Position numbers and translations under genes: made by a program
The notes under the pieces: generated by a model
The model's database searches: none
Told to the model about the DNA's origin: nothing
The model's input: the letters and a program-made list of their open reading frames with translations, nothing else
In this document: piece by piece, positions 23,322-31,008 of the stretch
How positions within the stretch are numbered: position 1 is the stretch's first letter
How the letters are laid out: every line of letters begins with the position of its first letter
NCBI GenBank assembly: GCA_023268715.1
Contig: JALRLV010000015.1
Coordinates: 1 to 35,306, forward strand
Source of the DNA: Candidatus Thalassarchaeaceae archaeon
GTDB taxonomy: Archaea > Thermoplasmatota > Poseidoniia > Poseidoniales > Thalassarchaeaceae
DNA: 35,306 bases
Direction: 5' to 3'

Positions 23322-24557
23322 ATGGGCGACCTATTGAGCCAACTCGCTGCTTCGGACAGGCGAGTCTTAGAACGGCTATCTCAGCGTGGTCAGGCTTGGA
23401 TTGTGGGTGGTTGGGTTAGAGATTCATTGCTTGGGATAAATCCCTCTGACAGCCCAATCGATATTGCAACGAATTTGCACCCAGATATTGTTAGTCAATT
23501 GTTTGATAAAACAATTCCCCTCGGTGCCGCATTTGGAACCATATTGGTACTGGATGAAGAATCCGACAAATCTTGGGAAGTAACAACATTACGTTGTGAC
23601 GGCACCTACGGAGATGGCCGTAGACCTGATGATGTAGAATTTGGTGACGATATAATCGAAGACTTAGCGCGGCGAGATTTCACGATTAATGCCATGGCTG
23701 TTGACCCTATAACTGGTGAAATTATTGATGAATTCGGGGGGTTGGAAGACTTGAATGCCGGCATAATCCGTGCTGTAGGAAAATCTCATGATAGAATTAG
23801 GGAAGATGGTTTGAGAATAATGAGAGCATTTCGCTTCCTAGATTCTGGTGAATTAGGAACTAGAGTTTTGGATGGGGATTTACAATTAGCAATAACGGAA
23901 AATCTACAGATGCTTGGCAAGGTTTCATCAGAGCGCAAGTGGGCTGAGTTATCGCGAATTCTGGAAGGTATCAATAACAAAGAAGTGACACAGTTAATGC
24001 ATAGTTTTGGAGTTCTGAACCAAGTAATTCCTGAAACTGATTTTTCTAGAATTGAACATTTTTCCGGTTCAGCATTGGTTAATCTAGCGATTTTGTGCTC
24101 CGAGGACAAGCGGTCCGGAATTGATCTTGCAAATCATCTTAAACAAACTCTAAGGTTATCCAATGAAGAAGCTTCTACAATTCGGTTTTTACACGATTTA
24201 CAAATGTCAGACCTAAGCCATGAAATTAGCTCACTTAGGCGATTTAATGCGGCTCTATCGGAATCAATGAAGAAAGAAGTGATGGAATACTTCGGAAATA
24301 TAGGTGCTGAGTTTATTAAAGCATCTTCTAATGTTCCGCCAAATAGCGTGGGCAATAAACCGTTGATTGATGGAGAGAAATTGATGCAGGTCACTGGCTT
24401 AGAAGCAGGTATCAGACTTGGGCGACTAAAGGGATGGCTTCACAGGAGACAGATTGAAGAAAATCTATCTGAAGTAGACGAAGTAATCTCGATGCTTGAC
24501 ACACTTGATTGGGAATCAGAAGAACCTGAATCATGGCCGGCTTTGGCTTGGCCATGA
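23322..24557 (+). CDS. Class II (bacterial-type) tRNA nucleotidyltransferase / poly(A) polymerase family protein
   Basis: This 411-residue protein has the nucleotidyltransferase head at 25-50, IVGGWVRDSLLG, followed by SPIDIAT. It continues with RRDFTINAMAVD (motif B), REDGLRIMRAFRF (motif C/D) and SSERKWAELSRIL (motif E, ER-x3-E). This is the class II layout of bacterial and eukaryotic CCA-adding enzymes; archaea normally use the unrelated class I enzyme. The canonical D-x-D pair in motif A reads P45-I-D47, so the first metal-binding Asp appears to be replaced by Pro. Activity is therefore uncertain. The C-terminal part is helical and poorly conserved. The stop abuts that of the convergent GcvH-like gene with no gap. 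Confidence 0.85.
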   Translation: MGDLLSQLAASDRRVLERLSQRGQAWIVGGWVRDSLLGINPSDSPIDIATNLHPDIVSQLFDKTIPLGAAFGTILVLDEESDKSWEVTTLRCDGTYGDGRRPDDVEFGDDIIEDLARRDFTINAMAVDPITGEIIDEFGGLEDLNAGIIRAVGKSHDRIREDGLRIMRAFRFLDSGELGTRVLDGDLQLAITENLQMLGKVSSERKWAELSRILEGINNKEVTQLMHSFGVLNQVIPETDFSRIEHFSGSALVNLAILCSEDKRSGIDLANHLKQTLRLSNEEASTIRFLHDLQMSDLSHEISSLRRFNAALSESMKKEVMEYFGNIGAEFIKASSNVPPNSVGNKPLIDGEKLMQVTGLEAGIRLGRLKGWLHRRQIEENLSEVDEVISMLDTLDWESEEPESWPALAWP

Positions 24558-25070
24558 TTACAGTTCGTTCAGGTATTCGATGTATTCATTTGCATCAAGG
24601 AACTGATCCTCATCAAACTCGTGAGGCTTGACAATAAGGAACCAACCATCTCCGTAAGCATCGTCGTTTGCAAGATCTGCGTTGTCTTCGACCTCTCCAT
24701 TAAGTTCGAGGACCTTACAAGGGAATGGAGAATTAATCAACACTCTATCAGTTACAGTGCGGAGAGTAACCAGTAATTCTCCTATACCTATTTCATCACC
24801 AGCCGAGGGTGTTTCTGGTCTGGAGTCTTCCTCACCATCGTCTCGTAGTCCCGCAGTCCCTTCATCATCGAGGACGAATTCACTATTATCCTGTGGGTGA
24901 GGAAGGATTACACGAACAACATCTCCGTAATCCGCGCGCAGGAATTCTGACATCCCTACCTTTACCGTACCGTCCTTTTCATCAAGCAATTGAAGCCAAA
25001 GATGTTCAAGGGTGTAGCGGCGGTCGTGAGCAACTCCAAATTCGAAGTAGTCCGAGTCTGACATGTTCAT
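24558..25070 (-). CDS. GcvH-like protein with Arg at the lipoyl-lysine position
   Basis: This 170-residue protein has the glycine-cleavage H layout: LEHLWLQL (EHxW), GTVKVGMSEFLRADYGDVVRVILP, AGDEIGIGELLVTLRTVTD, VLELNGEVEDNADLANDDAYGDGWFLIVKP and a C-terminal helix. In normal GcvH the segment equivalent to LVTLRTVTD is ESVKAxSD, whose Lys carries lipoate. Here residue 104 is Arg (codon CGC, 24759-24761), so lipoylation should be impossible. An acidic insertion of about 30 residues (roughly 62-90) is also unusual, and the loop after the modified site is about 3 residues longer. No gcvT, gcvP or lipoate ligase gene is nearby. It may be a repurposed H-protein fold. Confidence 0.82.
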   Translation of the reverse strand: MNMSDSDYFEFGVAHDRRYTLEHLWLQLLDEKDGTVKVGMSEFLRADYGDVVRVILPHPQDNSEFVLDDEGTAGLRDDGEEDSRPETPSAGDEIGIGELLVTLRTVTDRVLINSPFPCKVLELNGEVEDNADLANDDAYGDGWFLIVKPHEFDEDQFLDANEYIEYLNEL

Positions 25071-25097
25071 CTCCGATGGCCTCGCCCATAGTCTCTG

Positions 25098-25121
25098 ATT
25101 TGAATCATTCGTTCTTCAAAT
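25098..25121. promoter_or_regulatory. 7-bp inverted repeat between gcvH-like and acyl-CoA dehydrogenase genes
   Basis: ATTTGAA-N10-TTCAAAT sits in the 117-bp divergent gap, 28 bp from the GcvH-like start and 66 bp from the dehydrogenase start. The spacer length equals that of the dyad at 23260-23287 but the arms differ. It is a candidate operator. Confidence 0.35.
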
Positions 25122-25187
25122 AAGCGTGTTATCGTCGTTTACGATGTCTTAACAATGTGACCTTGCTCGGTAGTGTTGGTAATCGAT

Positions 25188-26363
25188 ATGGACTTCGCGG
25201 AAACGGAAGAGCAAAGCATGATTCGAGAGATGGTTAGAGACTTTGCAGAGGAGGTTTTAGCGCCTACTTGCTTGGAAAGAGATCGTAATCAAAAACCACC
25301 TTTAGATGAATGGAAAGCATTCTGTGAATATGGATTGCAAGGCATCACTATTCCTGAGAAATATGGGGGAAATCCAATAGACGATATTTCAGAAGCGATT
25401 ATCGTAGAAGAGTTAGCAAGAATAGACCCCTCTTTCTCAGTCATGTTCTGTGTGCATGTCGGACTTTGTTCAATGACTATTGCCCTACATGGTAACGATG
25501 ACCAGAAGCAACGTTTCCTTCCTCGATTAGCTGCGGGCGAAATTGGCGCATATTCACTTTCCGAGGCCGGCGCAGGGACTGATGCGGCAGCATTGGGCTG
25601 TAGGGCAAAACTCAGTGATGATGGAAGTCACTATATCCTAAACGGTGAAAAAATGTGGGTTACTAATGGTGCTTCTGCCGACATCTATGTCTTATTCGCG
25701 AAAGACGTTGATCATCCAGATTATGGTATCAAGAAACACGGTGGGACAACTGCATTCATTGTTGACTCAAGTATGGAAGGATTCAGTGTTGGTAAGAAAG
25801 AGGATAAATTGGGAATTCGTTCCTCGGACACCTGTACTCTGCTACTTGAAGACTGTAAAGTCCCAATTGAGAATGTATTGAAAGGAGCAGGAAATGGCTT
25901 CCCTATCGCAATGAATGCGCTCGATAACTCAAGAATTGGAATTGCAGCACAAGCGCTTGGAATTGCTCAAGGCGCATATGAGTCCGCCCTGAATTACGCC
26001 CACCAACGAGAAGCCTTTGGTAAGCCAATAGCCCACCATCAGAGTATTGGAAATTATCTTGCAGATATGGCAACTCAGACTGAAGCCGCTAGACACATGG
26101 TCTACAAGGCTGCATGGACTAAACAAAAACACTACGAAGAGGATGGGCCAAGACACTCAATGGAAGCTAGCATGGCCAAGTTGTTTGCTGGTGATACCGC
26201 AATGTGGGTATCAGAGAGGGCAGTCCAAGTTCTAGGCGGATATGGGTTTACCACCGATTTCCCTGTCGAGAGATTCTTCCGTGATGCAAAAATAACCCAG
26301 ATATACGAAGGCACCCAAGAAGTTCAAAGAATTGTCATCAATCGCTCCATAGCTCCGGAGTGA
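25188..26363 (+). CDS. Acyl-CoA dehydrogenase
   Basis: This 391-residue flavoprotein oxidises acyl-CoA to enoyl-CoA. It shows the helical N-domain, AYSLSEAGAGTDAAALGCRA with the FAD/substrate contact, MWVTNGASADIYVLFAKD, LGIRSSDTCTLLLEDCKVP, RIGIAAQALGIAQGAYESAL and QREAFGKPI. The C-terminal QIYEGTQEVQRIVI holds the catalytic Glu of short/medium-chain acyl-CoA dehydrogenases. The frame opens earlier at GTG 25173, but ATG 25188 (MDFAETEEQ) matches the family start. It is followed 4 bp later by a class V aminotransferase-like gene. It suggests fatty or branched-chain acid breakdown. Confidence 0.92.
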   Translation: MDFAETEEQSMIREMVRDFAEEVLAPTCLERDRNQKPPLDEWKAFCEYGLQGITIPEKYGGNPIDDISEAIIVEELARIDPSFSVMFCVHVGLCSMTIALHGNDDQKQRFLPRLAAGEIGAYSLSEAGAGTDAAALGCRAKLSDDGSHYILNGEKMWVTNGASADIYVLFAKDVDHPDYGIKKHGGTTAFIVDSSMEGFSVGKKEDKLGIRSSDTCTLLLEDCKVPIENVLKGAGNGFPIAMNALDNSRIGIAAQALGIAQGAYESALNYAHQREAFGKPIAHHQSIGNYLADMATQTEAARHMVYKAAWTKQKHYEEDGPRHSMEASMAKLFAGDTAMWVSERAVQVLGGYGFTTDFPVERFFRDAKITQIYEGTQEVQRIVINRSIAPE

Positions 26364-26367
26364 TGGT

Positions 26368-27615
26368 ATGTCGAATTACCCAATAGAGGAAATTCGCTCT
26401 CGTTTTCCTGGCTTAACTCGTCAAGTCAATGGACACCAAGCAATTTTCTTTGATGGCCCAGGAGGTAGCCAATCTCCAGAATCCGTTGGAGAAGCCGTGA
26501 AACATTATCTTCTGCATCAAAATTCCAATGTTGGAATGTCATTTGCCACCTCGAAAGAAACTGATGAATTAATTGAACAGACAATGATAGCATGCGCTGA
26601 TTTTCTCGGTTGTACCGACCATAGAGAGATTGTTTTTGGCCAAAATATGACTAGTCTGACGATTCAATTAGCAAGTGCATTGAGTCGAACTTGGAGGCCT
26701 GAGGATGAGGTTGTGGTAACTCGCTCTGACCATGATGCAAATGTCCGACCTTGGGTGTTAGCCGCTCAATGGTCGGGTGCTAAGTTAAAATGGATTGATA
26801 TTAATCCCGTTGATTGTAGTCACAATATCGATAGTATTGAAGAAAATATTAACGAAAATACAGTAATGGTTGCAATCGGTGCCGCCTCAAACTTCTCAGG
26901 TACAATAAATGACGTCAAAGGAATATGCTCGAAAGCTCATTTGTTTGGGGCAGAGGTATTCGTAGATGCAGTGCATTATGCACCTCATGCATTAATCGAT
27001 GTACAGGAATTGGGTTGTGATTATCTCGCTTGTTCATCATACAAATTCTTCGGAACCCACCAAGGTATCCTCTGGGGTAAATACGACCGACTTGCTGAAC
27101 TTCCGGTAGCAAAGTTACGCGTGTCTTCCGAGGAGGTCCCGTTTCGTTGGATGACCGGAACCCAAAGTCACGAATCTATGGCTGGGACTCTCGCTGCAAT
27201 AGAGCATTTAGCATGGCTAGGCAGAAATATTTCTAATGATGATTTGAGTAGAAGAGAGGCTCTTAGTGTAGCGTTTTCAGCAATTGAAGAACACGAAAGC
27301 GAATTGTGTTGGAGCATGATTCAAGGCTTACAAGGGATAGGTGGAGTGAAGATATGGGGTGTGACTGATCAATCTATGAAAAAACACAGAGCACCTACTG
27401 TCTCATTCACACATCCATCGATGACGGCAGAGCAAATTGGTGCGGCATTGGCCGAGCAAGGAATTTTCGCTTGGGCAGGGAATTTCTATGCCCTCGAATT
27501 ATCCGAAGCATTAGGGTTGGAGCCCGAAGGTGCTCTTCGTGTTGGCCTATTGCATTATAACACGAAAGAAGAAGTTGACAGATTCATAAATGTCCTAAAT
27601 GGCATACTAGGGTGA
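26368..27615 (+). CDS. Class V aminotransferase / cysteine-desulfurase-like protein (VC1184 type) without catalytic Cys
   Basis: This 415-residue PLP protein has FFDGPGGSQSPESV near the N-terminus, FGQNMTSLTIQLA, the stacking His in RSDHDANVRPW, FVDAVHYAPH with the PLP Asp, and the Schiff-base Lys in CSSYKFFGTHQGI. These fit the VC1184-type branch of the SufS superfamily. The loop that in SufS holds the persulfide Cys (GHHCAQPL) reads AGNFYALEL here, so classical desulfurase activity is unlikely. Its role is unknown; tight coupling to the acyl-CoA dehydrogenase upstream suggests one transcript. Its stop lies 2 bp from that of convergent HMG-CoA synthase. Confidence 0.85.
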   Translation: MSNYPIEEIRSRFPGLTRQVNGHQAIFFDGPGGSQSPESVGEAVKHYLLHQNSNVGMSFATSKETDELIEQTMIACADFLGCTDHREIVFGQNMTSLTIQLASALSRTWRPEDEVVVTRSDHDANVRPWVLAAQWSGAKLKWIDINPVDCSHNIDSIEENINENTVMVAIGAASNFSGTINDVKGICSKAHLFGAEVFVDAVHYAPHALIDVQELGCDYLACSSYKFFGTHQGILWGKYDRLAELPVAKLRVSSEEVPFRWMTGTQSHESMAGTLAAIEHLAWLGRNISNDDLSRREALSVAFSAIEEHESELCWSMIQGLQGIGGVKIWGVTDQSMKKHRAPTVSFTHPSMTAEQIGAALAEQGIFAWAGNFYALELSEALGLEPEGALRVGLLHYNTKEEVDRFINVLNGILG

Positions 27616-27617
27616 AT

Positions 27618-29168
27618 TTATTCCACCCAACTATACTCACGTTGACCTTCAAGATTGCCTTCTCTACCAATTCCAACTAATGCGAACTCCTTTGTTGGAG
27701 TGACTACAGAATCTTTCTGAGAGCCACGGTGTAGCCTTTCGTAAACATCCTTGTCTAGAGGTGTTCTCGAGGACAATCTTTCGAACAATGAAAAACGACT
27801 TGCAATTTCCTTCCATTGTGGTTGCACTATACCCTCGAATACTTTGGCTTTGGCTCCTGAACCATATCCACAAAGTCCTACTCTTTTGCCTTCCATGTCG
27901 GTTCCATCCAAGTAATCTGATTCTACGGTTGACATCAAAGCCAAAAATATGGAACCAGTATACTGATTTCCAATAAGACTAGAAGCCCTTTGGGTCTTTT
28001 CGATTCTCCTATCGACGAATTCCTTGAATTCGTCGGTCTTGGAGATTAAACGCCGATAAGAATCGTTGGCTTTCTCAAATTCCTCGAGTCCTTCTGCCGA
28101 ATCCTCAAAGTCATCGGGGAAAGGTTCTGGGCCAATCTTAGAGACTATCTCTTCCCACATTGGAAGATGACGCCTATCGTGTCGGAATACGTCTGGGAAC
28201 ATTCGCTTGCCTTGGAATGCATATGGCAAATGAACGATGATCCGATTCCATTGTTCTGTCAGGATTTCGTCATTTTCTGGTTCATACCTTCCAGAATTGA
28301 TTGCCTTTTGTCTGAAATCGACGAAAGCAGTCTTTACTGATTCTGAATAACACCGATTAGAGAATGCACCGTCAAAAACGGGTGTGTCTTTGTGAATCTT
28401 CAAAGTATGAGATTCAAACATAATATCGTCTTTCTTGGATGACTTAGGAAGGATTGCTAATATCTTCTCAACTAATCCTTCTTTCTTCGGCTCTCCTGCT
28501 TCTTCAGCAAGATCAAGGACATTCTCAACTACAGTCTTCATCTCAACCTCTCTTCGAGGTTTGAAGAAGTCGTGAACCGGCATTGTAGATACTCCCCAAT
28601 TATCGGGGATTTCGATAAGTCGTGGGTTGTGGCGAATTAGAATTGCACCTCCACCGGCTCCTTGAGTATATTCTCCAGAGGAGCCAAGATCGTACTTTGC
28701 ATTGTCAGCAAAAACCACGATTCCAATTCTATCCTGCTCTTCTCCACCTCGGGCAACCCAATCGAGAGTGTTGTGCATTGCATCGACAGCGCCAATACAA
28801 GCGAAAGTTAGATCGACAACATCGCAATTACGGAAGCATTCCTTGCCATAGGTGTCATCATACCGTTGTTCAAGCATATCCATGATGTAGGTTGCAGTTG
28901 GCTTAGCACCGTCAAGAGCAGATTCAGTTCCGAGATAAATTCGTCCTATTTTCCGAGGGTCCAGTTGATTTCTGTCGATTAGTCTAGCACAGGCGTTTGC
29001 ACCCATGGTAGCAGTATCTTCGTGTGCATCAGGAATCGCCATAGCTGTGAGTCCCAAACCTTTGTTGAGTTTACCAAAATCAGCACCTCGGAATTCTGCA
29101 AAGTCCTTCATATCGAAGTATAACTTTGGAAAGTAAATCGCGATATCATCGATTCCAACACCTGCCAT
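27618..29168 (-). CDS. mvaS: Hydroxymethylglutaryl-CoA synthase
   Basis: This 516-residue protein condenses acetyl-CoA with acetoacetyl-CoA at the entry of the mevalonate pathway, which feeds archaeal isoprenoid lipids. Active-site elements are the Glu in YLGTESALDGAKPT, the Cys in LTFACIGAVDAM, and the His in IVHLPYAFQGKRM. GAGGGAILI and GLCGYGSGAK also fit the family. It is clearly longer than typical bacterial synthases (~390) owing to charged insertions around 205-240 and 330-390. It follows tyrS on the same strand after an 89-bp gap. Confidence 0.92.
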   Translation of the reverse strand: MAGVGIDDIAIYFPKLYFDMKDFAEFRGADFGKLNKGLGLTAMAIPDAHEDTATMGANACARLIDRNQLDPRKIGRIYLGTESALDGAKPTATYIMDMLEQRYDDTYGKECFRNCDVVDLTFACIGAVDAMHNTLDWVARGGEEQDRIGIVVFADNAKYDLGSSGEYTQGAGGGAILIRHNPRLIEIPDNWGVSTMPVHDFFKPRREVEMKTVVENVLDLAEEAGEPKKEGLVEKILAILPKSSKKDDIMFESHTLKIHKDTPVFDGAFSNRCYSESVKTAFVDFRQKAINSGRYEPENDEILTEQWNRIIVHLPYAFQGKRMFPDVFRHDRRHLPMWEEIVSKIGPEPFPDDFEDSAEGLEEFEKANDSYRRLISKTDEFKEFVDRRIEKTQRASSLIGNQYTGSIFLALMSTVESDYLDGTDMEGKRVGLCGYGSGAKAKVFEGIVQPQWKEIASRFSLFERLSSRTPLDKDVYERLHRGSQKDSVVTPTKEFALVGIGREGNLEGQREYSWVE

Positions 29169-29257
29169 AGTCCTGTCTCCTTCGCTCGGCCGCCGTCAGG
29201 GGGGGGTTATGATACCTGTGGCGTCAAATCGGCTTTGGACGCCTAACTGTAATCGCA

Positions 29258-30379
29258 TTACTGCGAGCCGGTCATCTTATTAACAGCGTCGAGGAGTCCA
29301 CTATTTTCGTCAAAATGTTCTACAACGGGAGACAGAATCTCACTGAGTCCCCTTGCAACTGCCATTTTTGCGTCAAATGGATGGATTTCTCCATTACTTA
29401 CTGCAGAAACAAATGATTCTAGGTCGTTCCAAGTGCTTGGTTTGCCAAATTCGGGTTTAGGCTCAACGAGCAATTGACCATTGCTAGGCAATACGATATG
29501 TTGGGCGATTTCGAATACAGGAGATGCTGTATTGCCTACCTCAAGGAATGCTTTGCGGAACTTCTTCTCTATCTGCTTAGGTGTGTCATGAACGAAGATT
29601 GCGTTACCTGGATCAGACTTCGACATCTTGTGGTCGAATGAGTCCATTCTACCCCCACCTTGTCCTTTCAGTCCAGATAACATTGGAGTATGAATACAAG
29701 TCGCTTTCGACCATCCATTTCTATCTGCAACTTCCCGCATGTACATGTGCGCCTTTCTTTGGTCCATACCACCAAATGCGATGTCGATATTCAATTCGAA
29801 AATATCGGCTGCTTGCATTGCAGGATAGAAAAAGGCGGCCAAATCATCATCTGAAGAATCTTCACTTCTACCCATTATGCTGAATGTTCGACGTGCTCGA
29901 TTTAGACTCATTCCTTTAGAACATCTTAGAACCCTCTCCCAGTAATCGCCAGAATCCATGACCTCACTGGCACTCACAAATCTCAGTTGTCCTGGACCAT
30001 CTCCTTCTTCCGGGAAACCGACCAAAACGCGGAAAACTTCTGCCATGTACTCTCCTGCGACAGAGATTTTCTCCATATCTCGACCAAACTTATCGTTAAC
30101 CCAAGCATGCCAATCTGCAAGTAAAATCAATACATTGACTCCCTCAGAGAGCATGTTTCGAATGGTTTCTGCCAAAATCACCCATCCTAGGTGGGCTTTG
30201 CCACTAGGTTCCAAACCGATGTATGCTCTAACAGTTGAATCACCACCGTGACTGTTAGAGCCTGATAACACCCCTGCGAGGTGGTCTAAACCGACTACTT
30301 CCTCAACATTAGCGAACATTCTGTCGATAGACGCACGAACCTCGGGGTCGAGGTCATTTGGCGTCTCTTGGGTTGTCAT
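29258..30379 (-). CDS. tyrS: Tyrosyl-tRNA synthetase, archaeal type
   Basis: This class I synthetase charges tRNA-Tyr. The sequence shows YIGLEPSGKAHLGW, the archaeal/eukaryotic form of the HIGH region; FYPAMQAADIFEL and FGGMDQRKAHMYMREVA in the tyrosine pocket; and HKMSKSDPGNAIFV as the KMSKS loop. The C-terminus lacks the S4 domain of bacterial enzymes, as expected for archaea. A GTG at 30388 is also in frame and overlaps the preceding stop; ATG 30379 is preferred, with GAGTGG upstream. The HLGW variant of HIGH has Trp in the last position, which is unusual but tolerated in some family members. The gene follows the 30389-30907 gene immediately. Confidence 0.93.
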   Translation of the reverse strand: MTTQETPNDLDPEVRASIDRMFANVEEVVGLDHLAGVLSGSNSHGGDSTVRAYIGLEPSGKAHLGWVILAETIRNMLSEGVNVLILLADWHAWVNDKFGRDMEKISVAGEYMAEVFRVLVGFPEEGDGPGQLRFVSASEVMDSGDYWERVLRCSKGMSLNRARRTFSIMGRSEDSSDDDLAAFFYPAMQAADIFELNIDIAFGGMDQRKAHMYMREVADRNGWSKATCIHTPMLSGLKGQGGGRMDSFDHKMSKSDPGNAIFVHDTPKQIEKKFRKAFLEVGNTASPVFEIAQHIVLPSNGQLLVEPKPEFGKPSTWNDLESFVSAVSNGEIHPFDAKMAVARGLSEILSPVVEHFDENSGLLDAVNKMTGSQ

Positions 30380-30388
30380 CTGTACCAC

Positions 30389-30907
30389 TCAGGCGTCTAG
30401 TAGTTTGTTGAGTTTCTCGCCTCTTCCTGCTGCTCGAGTGTTATCATTGTCCTCGAGAGCAGCTTCGATTTCTGCAATCAAGTCCTCGGCTTGGGCCTTG
30501 ACATCATCGGATAGATTCTGTGACATACCCATGAAATGGCGAGCAGCGGAAACTGCTGATTTGGCTTTTGATGCCTTCTTTGCCCATTCCTTTGCCTTGT
30601 CTCCTCGTTGCTTGGAATTGTAACCTGTGGACTCGTCTAGGAATGTGGTCCAACGCTTACGTGTGTCTTGAGCACGGGCCATTGCATCAGGATCATCGAA
30701 ATTAGGTGGAACGTTTGTAACATCTACAATTAATGCTCCTTTTTCCGAATAGTGACCAATAATTGAAGTCATAATATCATGAGAGGCAGAAAATGAGTTT
30801 TCTCCATCTGCCTCAACTATCTCAAAATGTTTGCTTGCTAATGCCGCAAGACCCCCATCTGCTGTTACCTGTTTGACTAGTCCGCGCTTGACCTCGAATC
30901 TCTCCAT
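30389..30907 (-). CDS. Conserved small archaeal protein, DUF5611-like
   Basis: From the ATG at 30907 the protein has 172 residues. It begins MERFEVKRGLVKQV, then an alpha/beta region (FEIVEADGENSFSAS, GALIVDVTNVPP) and an RWTTFLDESTGYNSKQRGDKAKEWAKKA segment, followed by a helical tail. The opening 'xxFxxKRG' and the 'F-x-E-x-TGY-x-xKQR' element resemble DUF5611 proteins of methanogens and Thermoplasmata, recalled from memory. The frame is open to a GTG at 30976, but that extension does not look conserved. It abuts tyrS on the same strand, suggesting an operon. Function is unknown. Confidence 0.6.
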   Translation of the reverse strand: MERFEVKRGLVKQVTADGGLAALASKHFEIVEADGENSFSASHDIMTSIIGHYSEKGALIVDVTNVPPNFDDPDAMARAQDTRKRWTTFLDESTGYNSKQRGDKAKEWAKKASKAKSAVSAARHFMGMSQNLSDDVKAQAEDLIAEIEAALEDNDNTRAAGRGEKLNKLLDA

Positions 30908-31008
30908 GAAGGCCTGCGATACTGACCCATTCTTCAATACTGCCACAGACAACCCTACTCTCGCAAGCCATCCCACACGCCTAAACCAACTTCCACTCTG
31001 CGAGTAGC

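Noticed and set aside
29216-29245. GGCGTC...GACGCC inverted repeat upstream of HMG-CoA synthase as a terminator
   Set aside because: The stem has only 6 bp with a 12-nt loop and no T-run on the relevant strand; it may be chance.
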